Source: an uncultured Subdoligranulum sp.
Lineage (GTDB): Bacteria > Bacillota > Clostridia > Christensenellales > CAG-314
Direction of reading: 5' to 3'
DNA length: 8,221 nt
Assembly: GCA_900551395.1 (NCBI GenBank)
Contig: URVX01000040.1
Span: 1-8,221, forward strand
Each line of letters opens with the position of its first letter. Position 1 is the stretch's first letter. The notes under the pieces were generated by a model. The model was not told where the DNA came from, did not search any database, and was given only the letters and a program-made list of their open reading frames with translations. Positions 1 to 5,276 of the stretch are shown here, in pieces. A program made the translations under genes and the position numbers.

Positions 1-13
1 AAAGGAGAACCCG

Positions 14-781
14 ATGTACGAGCTTTCTTTGAACGTAGACAAAAAGGACGGACATTTTTTAAATTATCTGGCAAGGCAGATTGACAGACCGCTCGCGCAG
101 GCAAGAGGCGTTTCCGCGCTGGAACAGATAGACGACAGAACTTTTTTTTCGTTGGCTTGTTATGACGAAAGCGCGGGACAAATGTCCGCGCTGGTCAAGG
201 ATTTGCTTGCGGATATTTTTTCTATAGGATATAAAAACAAATATTTAAGTAAAAAATTGAATATGGGCTCGGATGATTTGCTCTCGCGCACTCTGATAAA
301 CACGATGTGTATTTTCGACAATTCCTACGATAAAACGACAATCAAACGAAACCTTGAAAATATACGGAATTTTTCTTTGGACGGATTTTACAATTTCAGG
401 CTGGGGGACGTAAAAAAGAAATGGGACGAAATCGTCGTTTTGTCGAACTCATTCGACACGGTGATTAACGATTATGAAACTTTGCGGGATTTTCTGATGT
501 TTCTTCTCGAGGCAATCCCCACGCTGGTAAGCAATCTGTCCGTCGTGTTCGACAGGGAAAGCGGCTTTGAGCTGTTTGACGAAAAGGGAATGAGACTCAA
601 CAAGCTTACGACGATGTCGGTCAGGGAGGACTCCGAAGAAGACCTGCTTTACAATCTGGTGTGCATAAACCCCTCCGCGGTAAATTTTTACGGAGATTGG
701 CAAAATCTTTCCGAACAGTTCAAAGACATTGCCGACAGCCTTTTCGTAATAAACGATATGAAAAGCGCGAAAATCAGTTGA
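14..781 (+). CDS. ytxC: YtxC-family sporulation-associated protein
   Basis: A 255-residue protein of the YtxC family, known from spore-forming Firmicutes; its biochemical role is not established. Seen: a soluble protein with no signal peptide or clear membrane span; a divergent N-terminal half; a central SLDGFYNFRL block (about 121-130), matching the family's conserved GF-x-FRL region; a hydrophobic stretch ending in LSVVFDRESGFELFDEKG (about 175-192); and a C-terminal EDLLYNLVCINPSAVNFYG segment (about 209-227), like the family's DLL-x-LI-x-P ending. GGAG at 4-7 lies six bases before the ATG, which fixes the start. Context supports the call: in Bacillus subtilis ytxC also lies immediately upstream of thrS. 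The stop codon TGA is embedded in the -35 element of the thrS promoter, so this gene ends exactly where the next transcription unit begins. The family call rests on remembered motifs plus synteny; a weakly related clostridial hypothetical is the alternative. Confidence 0.78.
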   Translation: MYELSLNVDKKDGHFLNYLARQIDRPLAQARGVSALEQIDDRTFFSLACYDESAGQMSALVKDLLADIFSIGYKNKYLSKKLNMGSDDLLSRTLINTMCIFDNSYDKTTIKRNLENIRNFSLDGFYNFRLGDVKKKWDEIVVLSNSFDTVINDYETLRDFLMFLLEAIPTLVSNLSVVFDRESGFELFDEKGMRLNKLTTMSVREDSEEDLLYNLVCINPSAVNFYGDWQNLSEQFKDIADSLFVINDMKSAKIS

Positions 782-805
782 CAAATTTTTTTTTTGTGTT
801 ATCAT
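778..805 (+). promoter_or_regulatory. Sigma-A-type promoter for the thrS leader
   Basis: A perfect -35 hexamer TTGACA (778-783) and a -10 TATCAT (800-805, five of six matches to TATAAT) are separated by 16 bases that are mostly a T-run. Transcription should begin near 811-813, just before the first T-box stem. The -35 overlaps the ytxC stop codon (TGA 779-781). This is inferred from sequence; no start site has been mapped. Confidence 0.82.
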
Positions 806-820
806 AAATTCAATTTGATA

Positions 821-1038
821 CTTGCCTTAAAAGAAAAGACAAGTGGACAGACCACTGTTCATACAGAGAGCGCGGGTAAGATGAGAGCCGTGCGGAGCAG
901 CCTGAATCCGTACCGCTTTTCCGGCGAGCGTAGGCGCATACGTTAGCTGCGCGTCCTAAAGCGGTCGGACGCATATGTCCGGCAATTAAGGTGGAACCGC
1001 GGCATTCAGTCGTCCTTAAATTCAAGGACGGCTTTTTT
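821..1038 (+). promoter_or_regulatory. T-box riboswitch controlling thrS (threonine-specific)
   Basis: The T-box sequence AAGGTGGAACCGCGG lies at 988-1002, just before an intrinsic terminator and upstream of thrS. I can pair a complete Stem I: 821-826/923-928, 833-838/916-921, 845-850/902-909 (two-base AA bulge), 855-860/895-900 and a distal helix 870-875/888-893. The AG-rich bulge is CAGAGAG (864-870) and the apical loop carries GATG (880-883, GNUG type). The specifier loop (839-844 opposite 910-915) contains ACC (912-914), a threonine codon, followed by a purine. A hairpin 929-932/939-942, whose loop (934-938) pairs with 948-952, forms the Stem IIA/B pseudoknot. Stem III is 964-970/977-983. 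In the antiterminator, 988-991 and 996-997 pair with 1012-1017 around a TGGA bulge (992-995) that reads the tRNA 3' end. By family knowledge, uncharged tRNA-Thr stabilises the antiterminator and permits thrS transcription. The class is certain; the hand-drawn helices are less so. Confidence 0.95.
1008..1038 (+). terminator. T-box-controlled intrinsic terminator before thrS
   Basis: A ten-base-pair stem (1008-1017 with 1024-1033, one G-T wobble), a six-base loop and a run of six T (1033-1038). Its left arm contains the bases (1012-1017) that the T-box antiterminator uses, so the two structures are mutually exclusive. It should stop transcription when tRNA-Thr is charged. Confidence 0.93.
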
Positions 1039-1070
1039 AATAAATTTTTACATAAAAAGAGGTGACAGAT

Positions 1071-3011
1071 ATGATTGAATTTAAATTGCCCGACGGCGCG
1101 ATAAAGGAATTTTCTACTCCCGTGCCCGCATCGGAGGTCGTCAAAAGCATAAGCGAAGGACTTTTGAGAGCTGCGGTTTGCGTCAGCCTGAACGGAGAGC
1201 TCAAGGGGCTGGGAGAGGTTTTGGACTGCGGCGGCGATTTCAAGGTGCTTACCTTTAAGGACGAGGAGGGAAAAGAGGTTTACAGGCATACCGCGAGCCA
1301 CGTTATGGCGCAGGCAATCAAGCGCCTTTATCCCGACGCCAAGCTGGCGATAGGTCCTGCGGTGAAAAACGGTTTTTATTATGATATAGATTTTGCGCAA
1401 CCTGTTTCGCTTGAGGATTTCAAGGCGATAGAGGATGAAATGAACAAAATAGTCAAGTCCGACTTTCCTATACGTAAATCCGTTGTGCCCGTCTCGGAAG
1501 CGAAAGAAATGCTTGCCGACGAACCGTACAAGCTGGAGCTGCTCGAGGGTATAAAGGAGGACACGGTTTCGTTTTTCGGGCAAGGCGAATTTTCCGATAT
1601 GTGCAGGGGACCGCATCTTTCGTCCACGGGCAGACTCAAGGCGTTCAGACTGACAAGCATTGCCGGCGCGTATTGGCGCGGAGACAGCAGCAAAAAAATG
1701 CTGACGAGAATTTACGGCACGGCTTTCGACAAAAAGTCCGACATGGAGGAATATCTCGCAAGGATGGAGGAGGCTAAAAAGCGCGACCACAACAAGCTGG
1801 GCAGAGAGCTGGGAATTTTTATGACCGAAGAAAACATCGGACAGGGGCTGCCGCTGTTTATGCCAAAGGGCGCGCATATTCTCAAAACCATGCAGCGCTG
1901 GGTGGAAGACGAGGAGGAAAAACGCGGCTACATGCTGACAAGAACTCCGTTCATGGCAAAGAGCGACCTTTACAAAATAAGCGGACATTGGTATCACTAC
2001 CGCGACGGAATGTTTATTCTCGGCGACCCCGAGGAAGCCGACGTCAACAAAGAAGTGCTGGCTTTGAGACCTATGACCTGTCCGTTCCAGTTCATGATTT
2101 ACAAAAACGGTCTCAAGAGCTATCGCGATCTGCCCGTGCGCTACAACGAAACCGCGCCTTTATTCAGAAACGAAAACAGCGGCGAAATGCACGGCATGAT
2201 AAGGGTACGTCAGTTTACGCTTGCGGACGGACACATTATCTGCCGCCCCGACCAGATAGAGCAGGAGTTTTTGGGCGTTCTCGACCTAATACGTTATTTC
2301 ATGAAAACGCTCGGTCTGGACGGCGAAGTTTCCTACCGCTTCAGCCGTTGGGATCCCGAGAATAAGGAAAAATATATTGACAATCCCGACGCTTGGGAAA
2401 ACTCGGAAAGGCTGATGAAAAAAATCCTCGACGACGCCGGAGTAAATTATTACGAGGCGATAGGCGAGGCTGCGTTTTACGGTCCCAAGCTTGACGTACA
2501 GAGCGTGAACGTATACGGAAAAGAGGATACGTTGTTTACCATTCAGATAGATTTCGAGCTTGCGGAGCGTTTCGATATGTGGTACGTCGACGCCGACGGA
2601 AGCAAAAAAAGACCTTTTATCGTTCACCGCAGCTCCATAGGCTGTTACGAAAGGACGCTGGCGCTGCTTATAGAAAAATACAACGGAGCGCTGCCCGCCT
2701 GGATGATGTATACTCAGGTAAAGGTTTTGAGCCTAACCGACAGGACGGCGGACAAGGCCGACGAGATAACCGCCGCGCTCAAAAAGCTGGGAGTAAGAGC
2801 CGAAGCCGACAACAGGTCGGAAAAGGTGGGCTTCAAAATCAGAGAGGCTCAGCTGGAAAAAATTCCTTATATGCTGGTCGTAGGCGACAAAGAGGCGGCG
2901 GAGGGAAAGGTTTCCGTGCGGCACAGAAGCAAAGGAGACTTGGGGCTTATGACTTTGGACGAGTTTTCGGCAAGGATTCTTTCGGAAATCAAAGACAAGG
3001 TCATCGATTGA
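1071..3011 (+). CDS. thrS: Threonine--tRNA ligase
   Basis: Cytoplasmic class II synthetase that charges tRNA-Thr with threonine using ATP; 646 residues, about the usual length. Domains in order: N-terminal TGS domain (1-60), editing domain (about 65-220) with HTASH giving H73 and H77 and CRGPH giving C178 and H182, catalytic core (about 245-540) and C-terminal anticodon-binding domain (about 545-646). The zinc ligands of the active site are present as C337, H388 and H519. Motif 2 holds R366, and the motif 3 region GCYERTLALLIEKY holds R528. All editing and catalytic residues I can place are intact. Start: ATG 1071 has GAGGTG at 1059-1064 with six-base spacing. An in-frame GTG at 1062 lies inside that Shine-Dalgarno and is rejected. 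Motif 2 reads RVRQFTLADGHII rather than the RVRGFTQDDAHIF of Escherichia coli, which I believe is a normal clostridial form. Expression is set by the upstream T-box. Confidence 0.98.
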   Translation: MIEFKLPDGAIKEFSTPVPASEVVKSISEGLLRAAVCVSLNGELKGLGEVLDCGGDFKVLTFKDEEGKEVYRHTASHVMAQAIKRLYPDAKLAIGPAVKNGFYYDIDFAQPVSLEDFKAIEDEMNKIVKSDFPIRKSVVPVSEAKEMLADEPYKLELLEGIKEDTVSFFGQGEFSDMCRGPHLSSTGRLKAFRLTSIAGAYWRGDSSKKMLTRIYGTAFDKKSDMEEYLARMEEAKKRDHNKLGRELGIFMTEENIGQGLPLFMPKGAHILKTMQRWVEDEEEKRGYMLTRTPFMAKSDLYKISGHWYHYRDGMFILGDPEEADVNKEVLALRPMTCPFQFMIYKNGLKSYRDLPVRYNETAPLFRNENSGEMHGMIRVRQFTLADGHIICRPDQIEQEFLGVLDLIRYFMKTLGLDGEVSYRFSRWDPENKEKYIDNPDAWENSERLMKKILDDAGVNYYEAIGEAAFYGPKLDVQSVNVYGKEDTLFTIQIDFELAERFDMWYVDADGSKKRPFIVHRSSIGCYERTLALLIEKYNGALPAWMMYTQVKVLSLTDRTADKADEITAALKKLGVRAEADNRSEKVGFKIREAQLEKIPYMLVVGDKEAAEGKVSVRHRSKGDLGLMTLDEFSARILSEIKDKVID

Positions 3012-3020
3012 TTTTAATTC

Positions 3021-3046
3021 GTCGCGCCGCAAAAAAGCGGCGCGAC
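3021..3046 (+). terminator. GC-rich hairpin after thrS, possible non-canonical terminator
   Basis: A perfect ten-base-pair inverted repeat (3021-3030 with 3037-3046) closes a loop of six A, starting ten bases after the thrS stop. It is followed by AAAAATC, not T, and the opposite strand has no T-run after it either. It is well placed as a thrS 3'-end structure, but the missing U-tract means it is not a textbook intrinsic terminator. It may act as a weak terminator or as a barrier to 3' exonucleases. Confidence 0.55.
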
Positions 3047-3164
3047 AAAAATCAAGAGACACTCTGTTTGACAAAAAACACAAGTTAAAAGCTACAGACA
3101 GTCATTTTTTTATTGGAAAATTTATTGTTGTGGCTAAAAAATTTTTAAAATATGCTGCAAACGG
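3047..3164. other. AT-rich intergenic spacer, no gene seen
   Basis: I see no coding region or RNA gene here. The last part, 3136-3153, holds consecutive A- and T-tracts just upstream of the infC -35 and resembles an UP element that RNA polymerase alpha subunits could contact. A second TTGACA at 3068-3073 has no convincing -10 at the right distance. Confidence 0.5.
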
Positions 3165-3193
3165 TTGACATGCGGCTAAAGGTGTGTTAATAT
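3165..3193 (+). promoter_or_regulatory. Promoter of the infC-rpmI-rplT operon
   Basis: A perfect -35 TTGACA (3165-3170), a 17-base spacer and a -10 TAATAT (3188-3193, four of six matches), strengthened by an extended -10 TG at 3185-3186. A-tracts lie upstream. Transcription would start near 3199-3201, leaving a leader of about 140 bases before infC. Confidence 0.82.
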
Positions 3194-3207
3194 AACTAAG
3201 CAAAAGC

Positions 3208-3326
3208 AGAAAGGTCACTTTCTCACCCGTACGGCTTGAGCTGTAGGGTAGACAATAGCGGAACGTATCCCCGTGATACGTTTGTTGTTTGTGTGGACTT
3301 TTTGCTGTTCACACTTTTTTATTTTT
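3208..3326 (+). promoter_or_regulatory. Structured infC operon leader, probable L20 autoregulatory leader
   Basis: The leader folds into consecutive hairpins: H1 3208-3213/3218-3223 (six perfect pairs, loop GTCA); H2 3225-3228/3246-3249 plus 3230-3235/3240-3245 (ten pairs, one bulged G, loop TTGA); H3 3262-3269/3275-3282 (eight perfect pairs); and a terminator hairpin at 3291-3314. In Firmicutes the infC-rpmI-rplT leader is repressed by ribosomal protein L20, which binds a structured RNA and favours premature termination. Position, operon and the terminal attenuator fit that class, and the ACTTTCTCACCCGTACGG stretch looks like the family's conserved start. I have not identified the antiterminator or the exact L20 site. 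Confidence 0.8.
3291..3326 (+). terminator. Attenuator immediately upstream of infC
   Basis: The stem 3291-3298/3307-3314 (eight pairs, one G-T) has an eight-base loop, followed by T6 (3315-3320), A and T5. The T-tract ends two bases before the infC Shine-Dalgarno at 3328, so this is a leader attenuator, not the end of a preceding unit. Extra L20 would be expected to favour termination here. Confidence 0.85.
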
Positions 3327-3327
3327 C

Positions 3328-3343
3328 GGAGGTAACGGTTATC
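3328..3343 (+). promoter_or_regulatory. infC ribosome binding site and ATC start codon
   Basis: GGAGG at 3328-3332, eight bases of spacing, then ATC at 3341-3343. No ATG, GTG or TTG lies in frame at usable distance; GTG 3293 and TTG 3302 fall inside the attenuator hairpin. Starting at ATC gives 173 residues, the same length as Bacillus subtilis IF3, and aligns KDLQTNEQIR with KDFIINEQIR. IF3 rejects non-canonical start codons, so rare starts such as AUU in infC give autogenous control. Confidence 0.8.
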
Positions 3344-3862
3344 AAAGATCTTCAGACCAACGAGCAAATCAGGGACAGAGAGGTGCGGCTTATCGGTTCG
3401 GACGGAGCGCAGCTTGGTATTATGTCTGCGCGGCAGGCGCAGCAGATTGCGGATGACGCTCATTTGGATTTGGTTAAAATTTCGCCGAATTCCGTCCCGC
3501 CCGTCTGCAAAGTGATGGATTACGGCAAGTATCGTTACGAGCAGAACAAGCGCGAGAAGGAAGCCAAGAAAAATCAAAAAATCGTCGAATTGAAGGAAAT
3601 CAGGCTTTCCATGACAATAGACGAGGGCGACATTGCAACAAAGGCGAAGAACGCCGTCAAATTTCTCAAAGACGGTGACAAGGTCAAGGTCAGTCTCCGC
3701 ATGAGAGGCAGGCAAATGGCTTTTGTGGGCAACGGCATCGAGGTCGCCAACAGCTTTTACGAAAAGATAAAGGACTATGCCACCATAGAAAAGAAGCCTT
3801 TGGCGGAAGGCAGATTTATCACAATGGTGCTTGCTCCTGTCGACAACAAAAATACGAAATAA
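3341..3862 (+). CDS. infC: Translation initiation factor IF-3
   Basis: IF3 binds the 30S subunit, prevents premature joining of 50S and checks the start codon and initiator tRNA. With the ATC start the protein has 173 residues: an N-terminal domain (about 1-70), a lysine-rich helical linker (about 68-82) and a C-terminal domain (about 84-168). The family signature KVMDYGKYRYEQNK spans 57-70 and fits the PROSITE pattern as I recall it. The start region KDLQTNEQIRDREVRLI is close to other Firmicute IF3 sequences. It is first gene of the ribosomal infC-rpmI-rplT operon; rpmI follows after 16 bases. Control is probably double: attenuation in the leader and start-codon discrimination by IF3 itself. 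The only uncertain point is whether initiation uses ATC 3341 or the neighbouring GTT 3338; the Shine-Dalgarno spacing (eight bases versus five) and family length favour ATC. Confidence 0.97.
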   Translation: MKDLQTNEQIRDREVRLIGSDGAQLGIMSARQAQQIADDAHLDLVKISPNSVPPVCKVMDYGKYRYEQNKREKEAKKNQKIVELKEIRLSMTIDEGDIATKAKNAVKFLKDGDKVKVSLRMRGRQMAFVGNGIEVANSFYEKIKDYATIEKKPLAEGRFITMVLAPVDNKNTK

Positions 3863-3878
3863 ACGGAGGATTACTAAC

Positions 3879-4073
3879 ATGCCCAAACAAAAAACGCATA
3901 GCGGCGCGGCAAAAAGATTCAGCCTCAAAAAATCCGGCAAAATCAAAAGAGCGCAGCAAGGCAAAAATCATATTCTGACCAAAAAGACGACGAAACGCAC
4001 GCGCAACCTGCGCGGCGCCGCATACGTAGACAGCACGCAGGAAAAGACAATCAGCCGCATGCTGTCCCACTGA
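3879..4073 (+). CDS. rpmI: 50S ribosomal protein L35 (bL35)
   Basis: A 64-residue, very basic structural protein of the large ribosomal subunit, of normal family length. The N-terminus MPKQKTHSGAAKRF is the characteristic L35 opening (usually MPKMKTH-x-GAAKRF), and the C-terminal half contains the KR-rich TKKTTKRTRNLR region. The start at 3879 is set by GGAGG at 3865-3869 and by the family N-terminus; upstream in-frame codons belong to the end of infC in another frame. It is the middle gene of infC-rpmI-rplT, sixteen bases after each neighbour, and should share the leader control of that operon. Nothing unusual is seen. Confidence 0.98.
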   Translation: MPKQKTHSGAAKRFSLKKSGKIKRAQQGKNHILTKKTTKRTRNLRGAAYVDSTQEKTISRMLSH

Positions 4074-4089
4074 TAGGAGGTAACTTTTT

Positions 4090-4440
4090 ATGAGAATCAA
4101 ACGCGGTGTAAATGCGGTAAAAAAACGCAGAAAAATATTGAAGCTTGCGAAAGGTTATTTCGGAGCAAAGAGCAAAAACTATCGTATCGCAAGACAAGCG
4201 GTGATGAAAAGCTTCAACTACGCCTACATCGGCCGCAGACTCAAGAAAAGAGATTTCCGCAATCTGTGGATTGCGAGAATAAACGCGGCGGCGCGCGCAA
4301 ACGGCATGTCTTACAGCAAGTTCATGTACGGTCTCAAGAAAGCCAATGTGGAGCTTAACAGAAAAGTTTTGGCGGATATCGCCGTGAACGACGCGCAGTC
4401 CTTTGCAAAGCTTGTGGAGACTGCCAAAGCCAGCCTTTGA
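4090..4440 (+). CDS. rplT: 50S ribosomal protein L20 (bL20)
   Basis: A 116-residue basic protein that binds 23S rRNA early in 50S assembly and, in Firmicutes, represses its own operon by binding the infC leader. Seen: the typical start MRIKRGV and a lysine/arginine-rich helical N-terminal half; the signature region KKRDFRNLWIARINAAAR (about 52-69) with W60, R63 and N65; and a C-terminal globular part to residue 116. A Shine-Dalgarno AGGAGG at 4075-4080 precedes the ATG by nine bases and lies just after the rpmI stop. It is the last gene of the operon, closed by an intrinsic terminator at 4450-4475. It is the presumed effector of the leader at 3208-3326. Length and sequence are ordinary. Confidence 0.98.
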   Translation: MRIKRGVNAVKKRRKILKLAKGYFGAKSKNYRIARQAVMKSFNYAYIGRRLKKRDFRNLWIARINAAARANGMSYSKFMYGLKKANVELNRKVLADIAVNDAQSFAKLVETAKASL

Positions 4441-4449
4441 GCTGTTTGC

Positions 4450-4475
4450 AAAAGCCTTCGGTGAGAAGGCTTTTT
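4450..4475 (+). terminator. Intrinsic terminator after rplT
   Basis: The stem 4450-4459/4465-4474 has ten perfect pairs including four A-T pairs at the base. The loop is GGTGA and the T-run is 4471-4475. The A-rich left arm means it could also work on the other strand. It lies between rplT and the methyltransferase gene, with only sixteen bases left before that gene's ATG. Confidence 0.93.
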
Positions 4476-4491
4476 GATTATCGGGAGTTTT

Positions 4492-5259
4492 ATGATAAAC
4501 GTCGTATCGTCTAAAAATGCCCGTCTGACTCTGGCGCGCAAGCTGTCCGACAAGAAATACAGAGATCAATACGGGCTGTTTGCAGCCGAAGGGGAAAAGC
4601 TGGTCAAGGACGCTTTGAGATACGGGCTTAAGGTCGAATTTATCCTGTGTTCCCGTTCCTTTGCCGAAAAGCATGAAAATTGCGGAGCTTTCGGACAAAA
4701 CGGGGCGGCTGTTCCCTGCTTTGCTGCGGACGACAAAGCATTCGGAGAGGTTTGCGACACGGTTTCCAACCAGGGAGTGCTTGCCGTCGTCGCTTTTGAA
4801 AGAAAAGAGCCTCGAAAGCCTTTCGGAAAATGTCTTTTGCTGGACGGTATCCGGGACCCTGCAAACGTAGGCGCAGTTCTTCGCACGGCTGCGGCTTCGG
4901 GTTATGACGACGTGTATTTGTGCGAGAGCGCCGACCCTTTTTCCGCAAAGAGCCTGAGGGCAGGTATGTCGGCGCAGTATGTTTTGAATATATTCGAGGG
5001 AGAAAGAGAAAAAATCCTCGATTTGCTTTCCGATTGCCAGTTGATTTGCGCGGATATGTCCGGAGAAAATGTTTTTTCGGCAAATATCAGTGAAATGCAC
5101 GCGCTGGTGTTGGGCAACGAGGGCAGCGGAGTGAGCAGAGACGTGCGTATGCGCTGCGACAAAACCGTAAGTATTCCCATGAAGAACGATATGGAGTCGC
5201 TCAACGTGGCTGTCAGCGCGGGTATACTGATGTACATGTTGGGAAGGAAGAATTTATAA
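4492..5259 (+). CDS. SpoU/TrmH-family RNA 2'-O-methyltransferase (YsgA/RlmB-like)
   Basis: A 255-residue SPOUT-fold enzyme that should transfer a methyl group from S-adenosylmethionine to a ribose 2'-OH in rRNA or tRNA. The N-terminal substrate-binding domain (about 5-100) includes FAAEGEKLVKDAL. The C-terminal knotted catalytic domain has the three family motifs: motif 1 DGIRDPANVGAVLRTA (118-133) with N125 and catalytic R131, motif 2 VLGNEGSGV (206-214) with E210, and motif 3 IPMKNDMESLNVAVSAGI (228-245) with S236 and N238. All key residues are present. The start is ATG 4492 with GGGAG at 4483-4487; a TTG at 4474 lies inside the terminator and is rejected. Bacillus subtilis ysgA, of this family, also lies close to infC-rpmI-rplT, but the nucleotide target cannot be told from sequence, so no symbol is given. 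yebC follows after 17 bases. Confidence 0.93.
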   Translation: MINVVSSKNARLTLARKLSDKKYRDQYGLFAAEGEKLVKDALRYGLKVEFILCSRSFAEKHENCGAFGQNGAAVPCFAADDKAFGEVCDTVSNQGVLAVVAFERKEPRKPFGKCLLLDGIRDPANVGAVLRTAAASGYDDVYLCESADPFSAKSLRAGMSAQYVLNIFEGEREKILDLLSDCQLICADMSGENVFSANISEMHALVLGNEGSGVSRDVRMRCDKTVSIPMKNDMESLNVAVSAGILMYMLGRKNL

Positions 5260-5276
5260 TTATTCGGAGGTAAAAA

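Noticed and set aside
810..1997. Long open frame on the minus strand (395 codons) across the T-box and the first half of thrS.
   Set aside because: It is antisense to the T-box leader and to a certain thrS, its translation resembles no family I know, and it lacks a good start context. It is a shadow of codon bias in thrS.
2579..3088. Overlapping + strand frame with a very basic, glutamine- and arginine-rich product across the 3' end of thrS.
   Set aside because: It is an out-of-frame reading of thrS with low-complexity composition, no plausible ribosome binding site and no family similarity.
3068..3098. Second promoter candidate with TTGACA at 3068-3073.
   Set aside because: At 17-base spacing the -10 would be GCTACA, and TACAGA needs a 19-base spacer; neither is convincing beside the strong promoter at 3165-3193.
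3129..3180. Near-identical ten-base direct repeats TGTGGCTAAA (3129-3138) and TGCGGCTAAA (3171-3180), 42 bases apart, flanking the infC -35 region.
   Set aside because: The spacing of about four helical turns is suggestive of an operator, but one mismatch in ten over this AT-rich region can occur by chance and no known regulator fits.
3236..3340. Possible N-terminal extension of IF3 from TTG 3236.
   Set aside because: It would be translated from the leader hairpins and attenuator, has no Shine-Dalgarno, and adds residues not found in the family.
4051..5100. Open frame of 349 codons on the minus strand opposite rplT and the methyltransferase gene.
   Set aside because: It lies antisense to two well-supported genes and crosses the rplT terminator, and its product has no recognisable domain.
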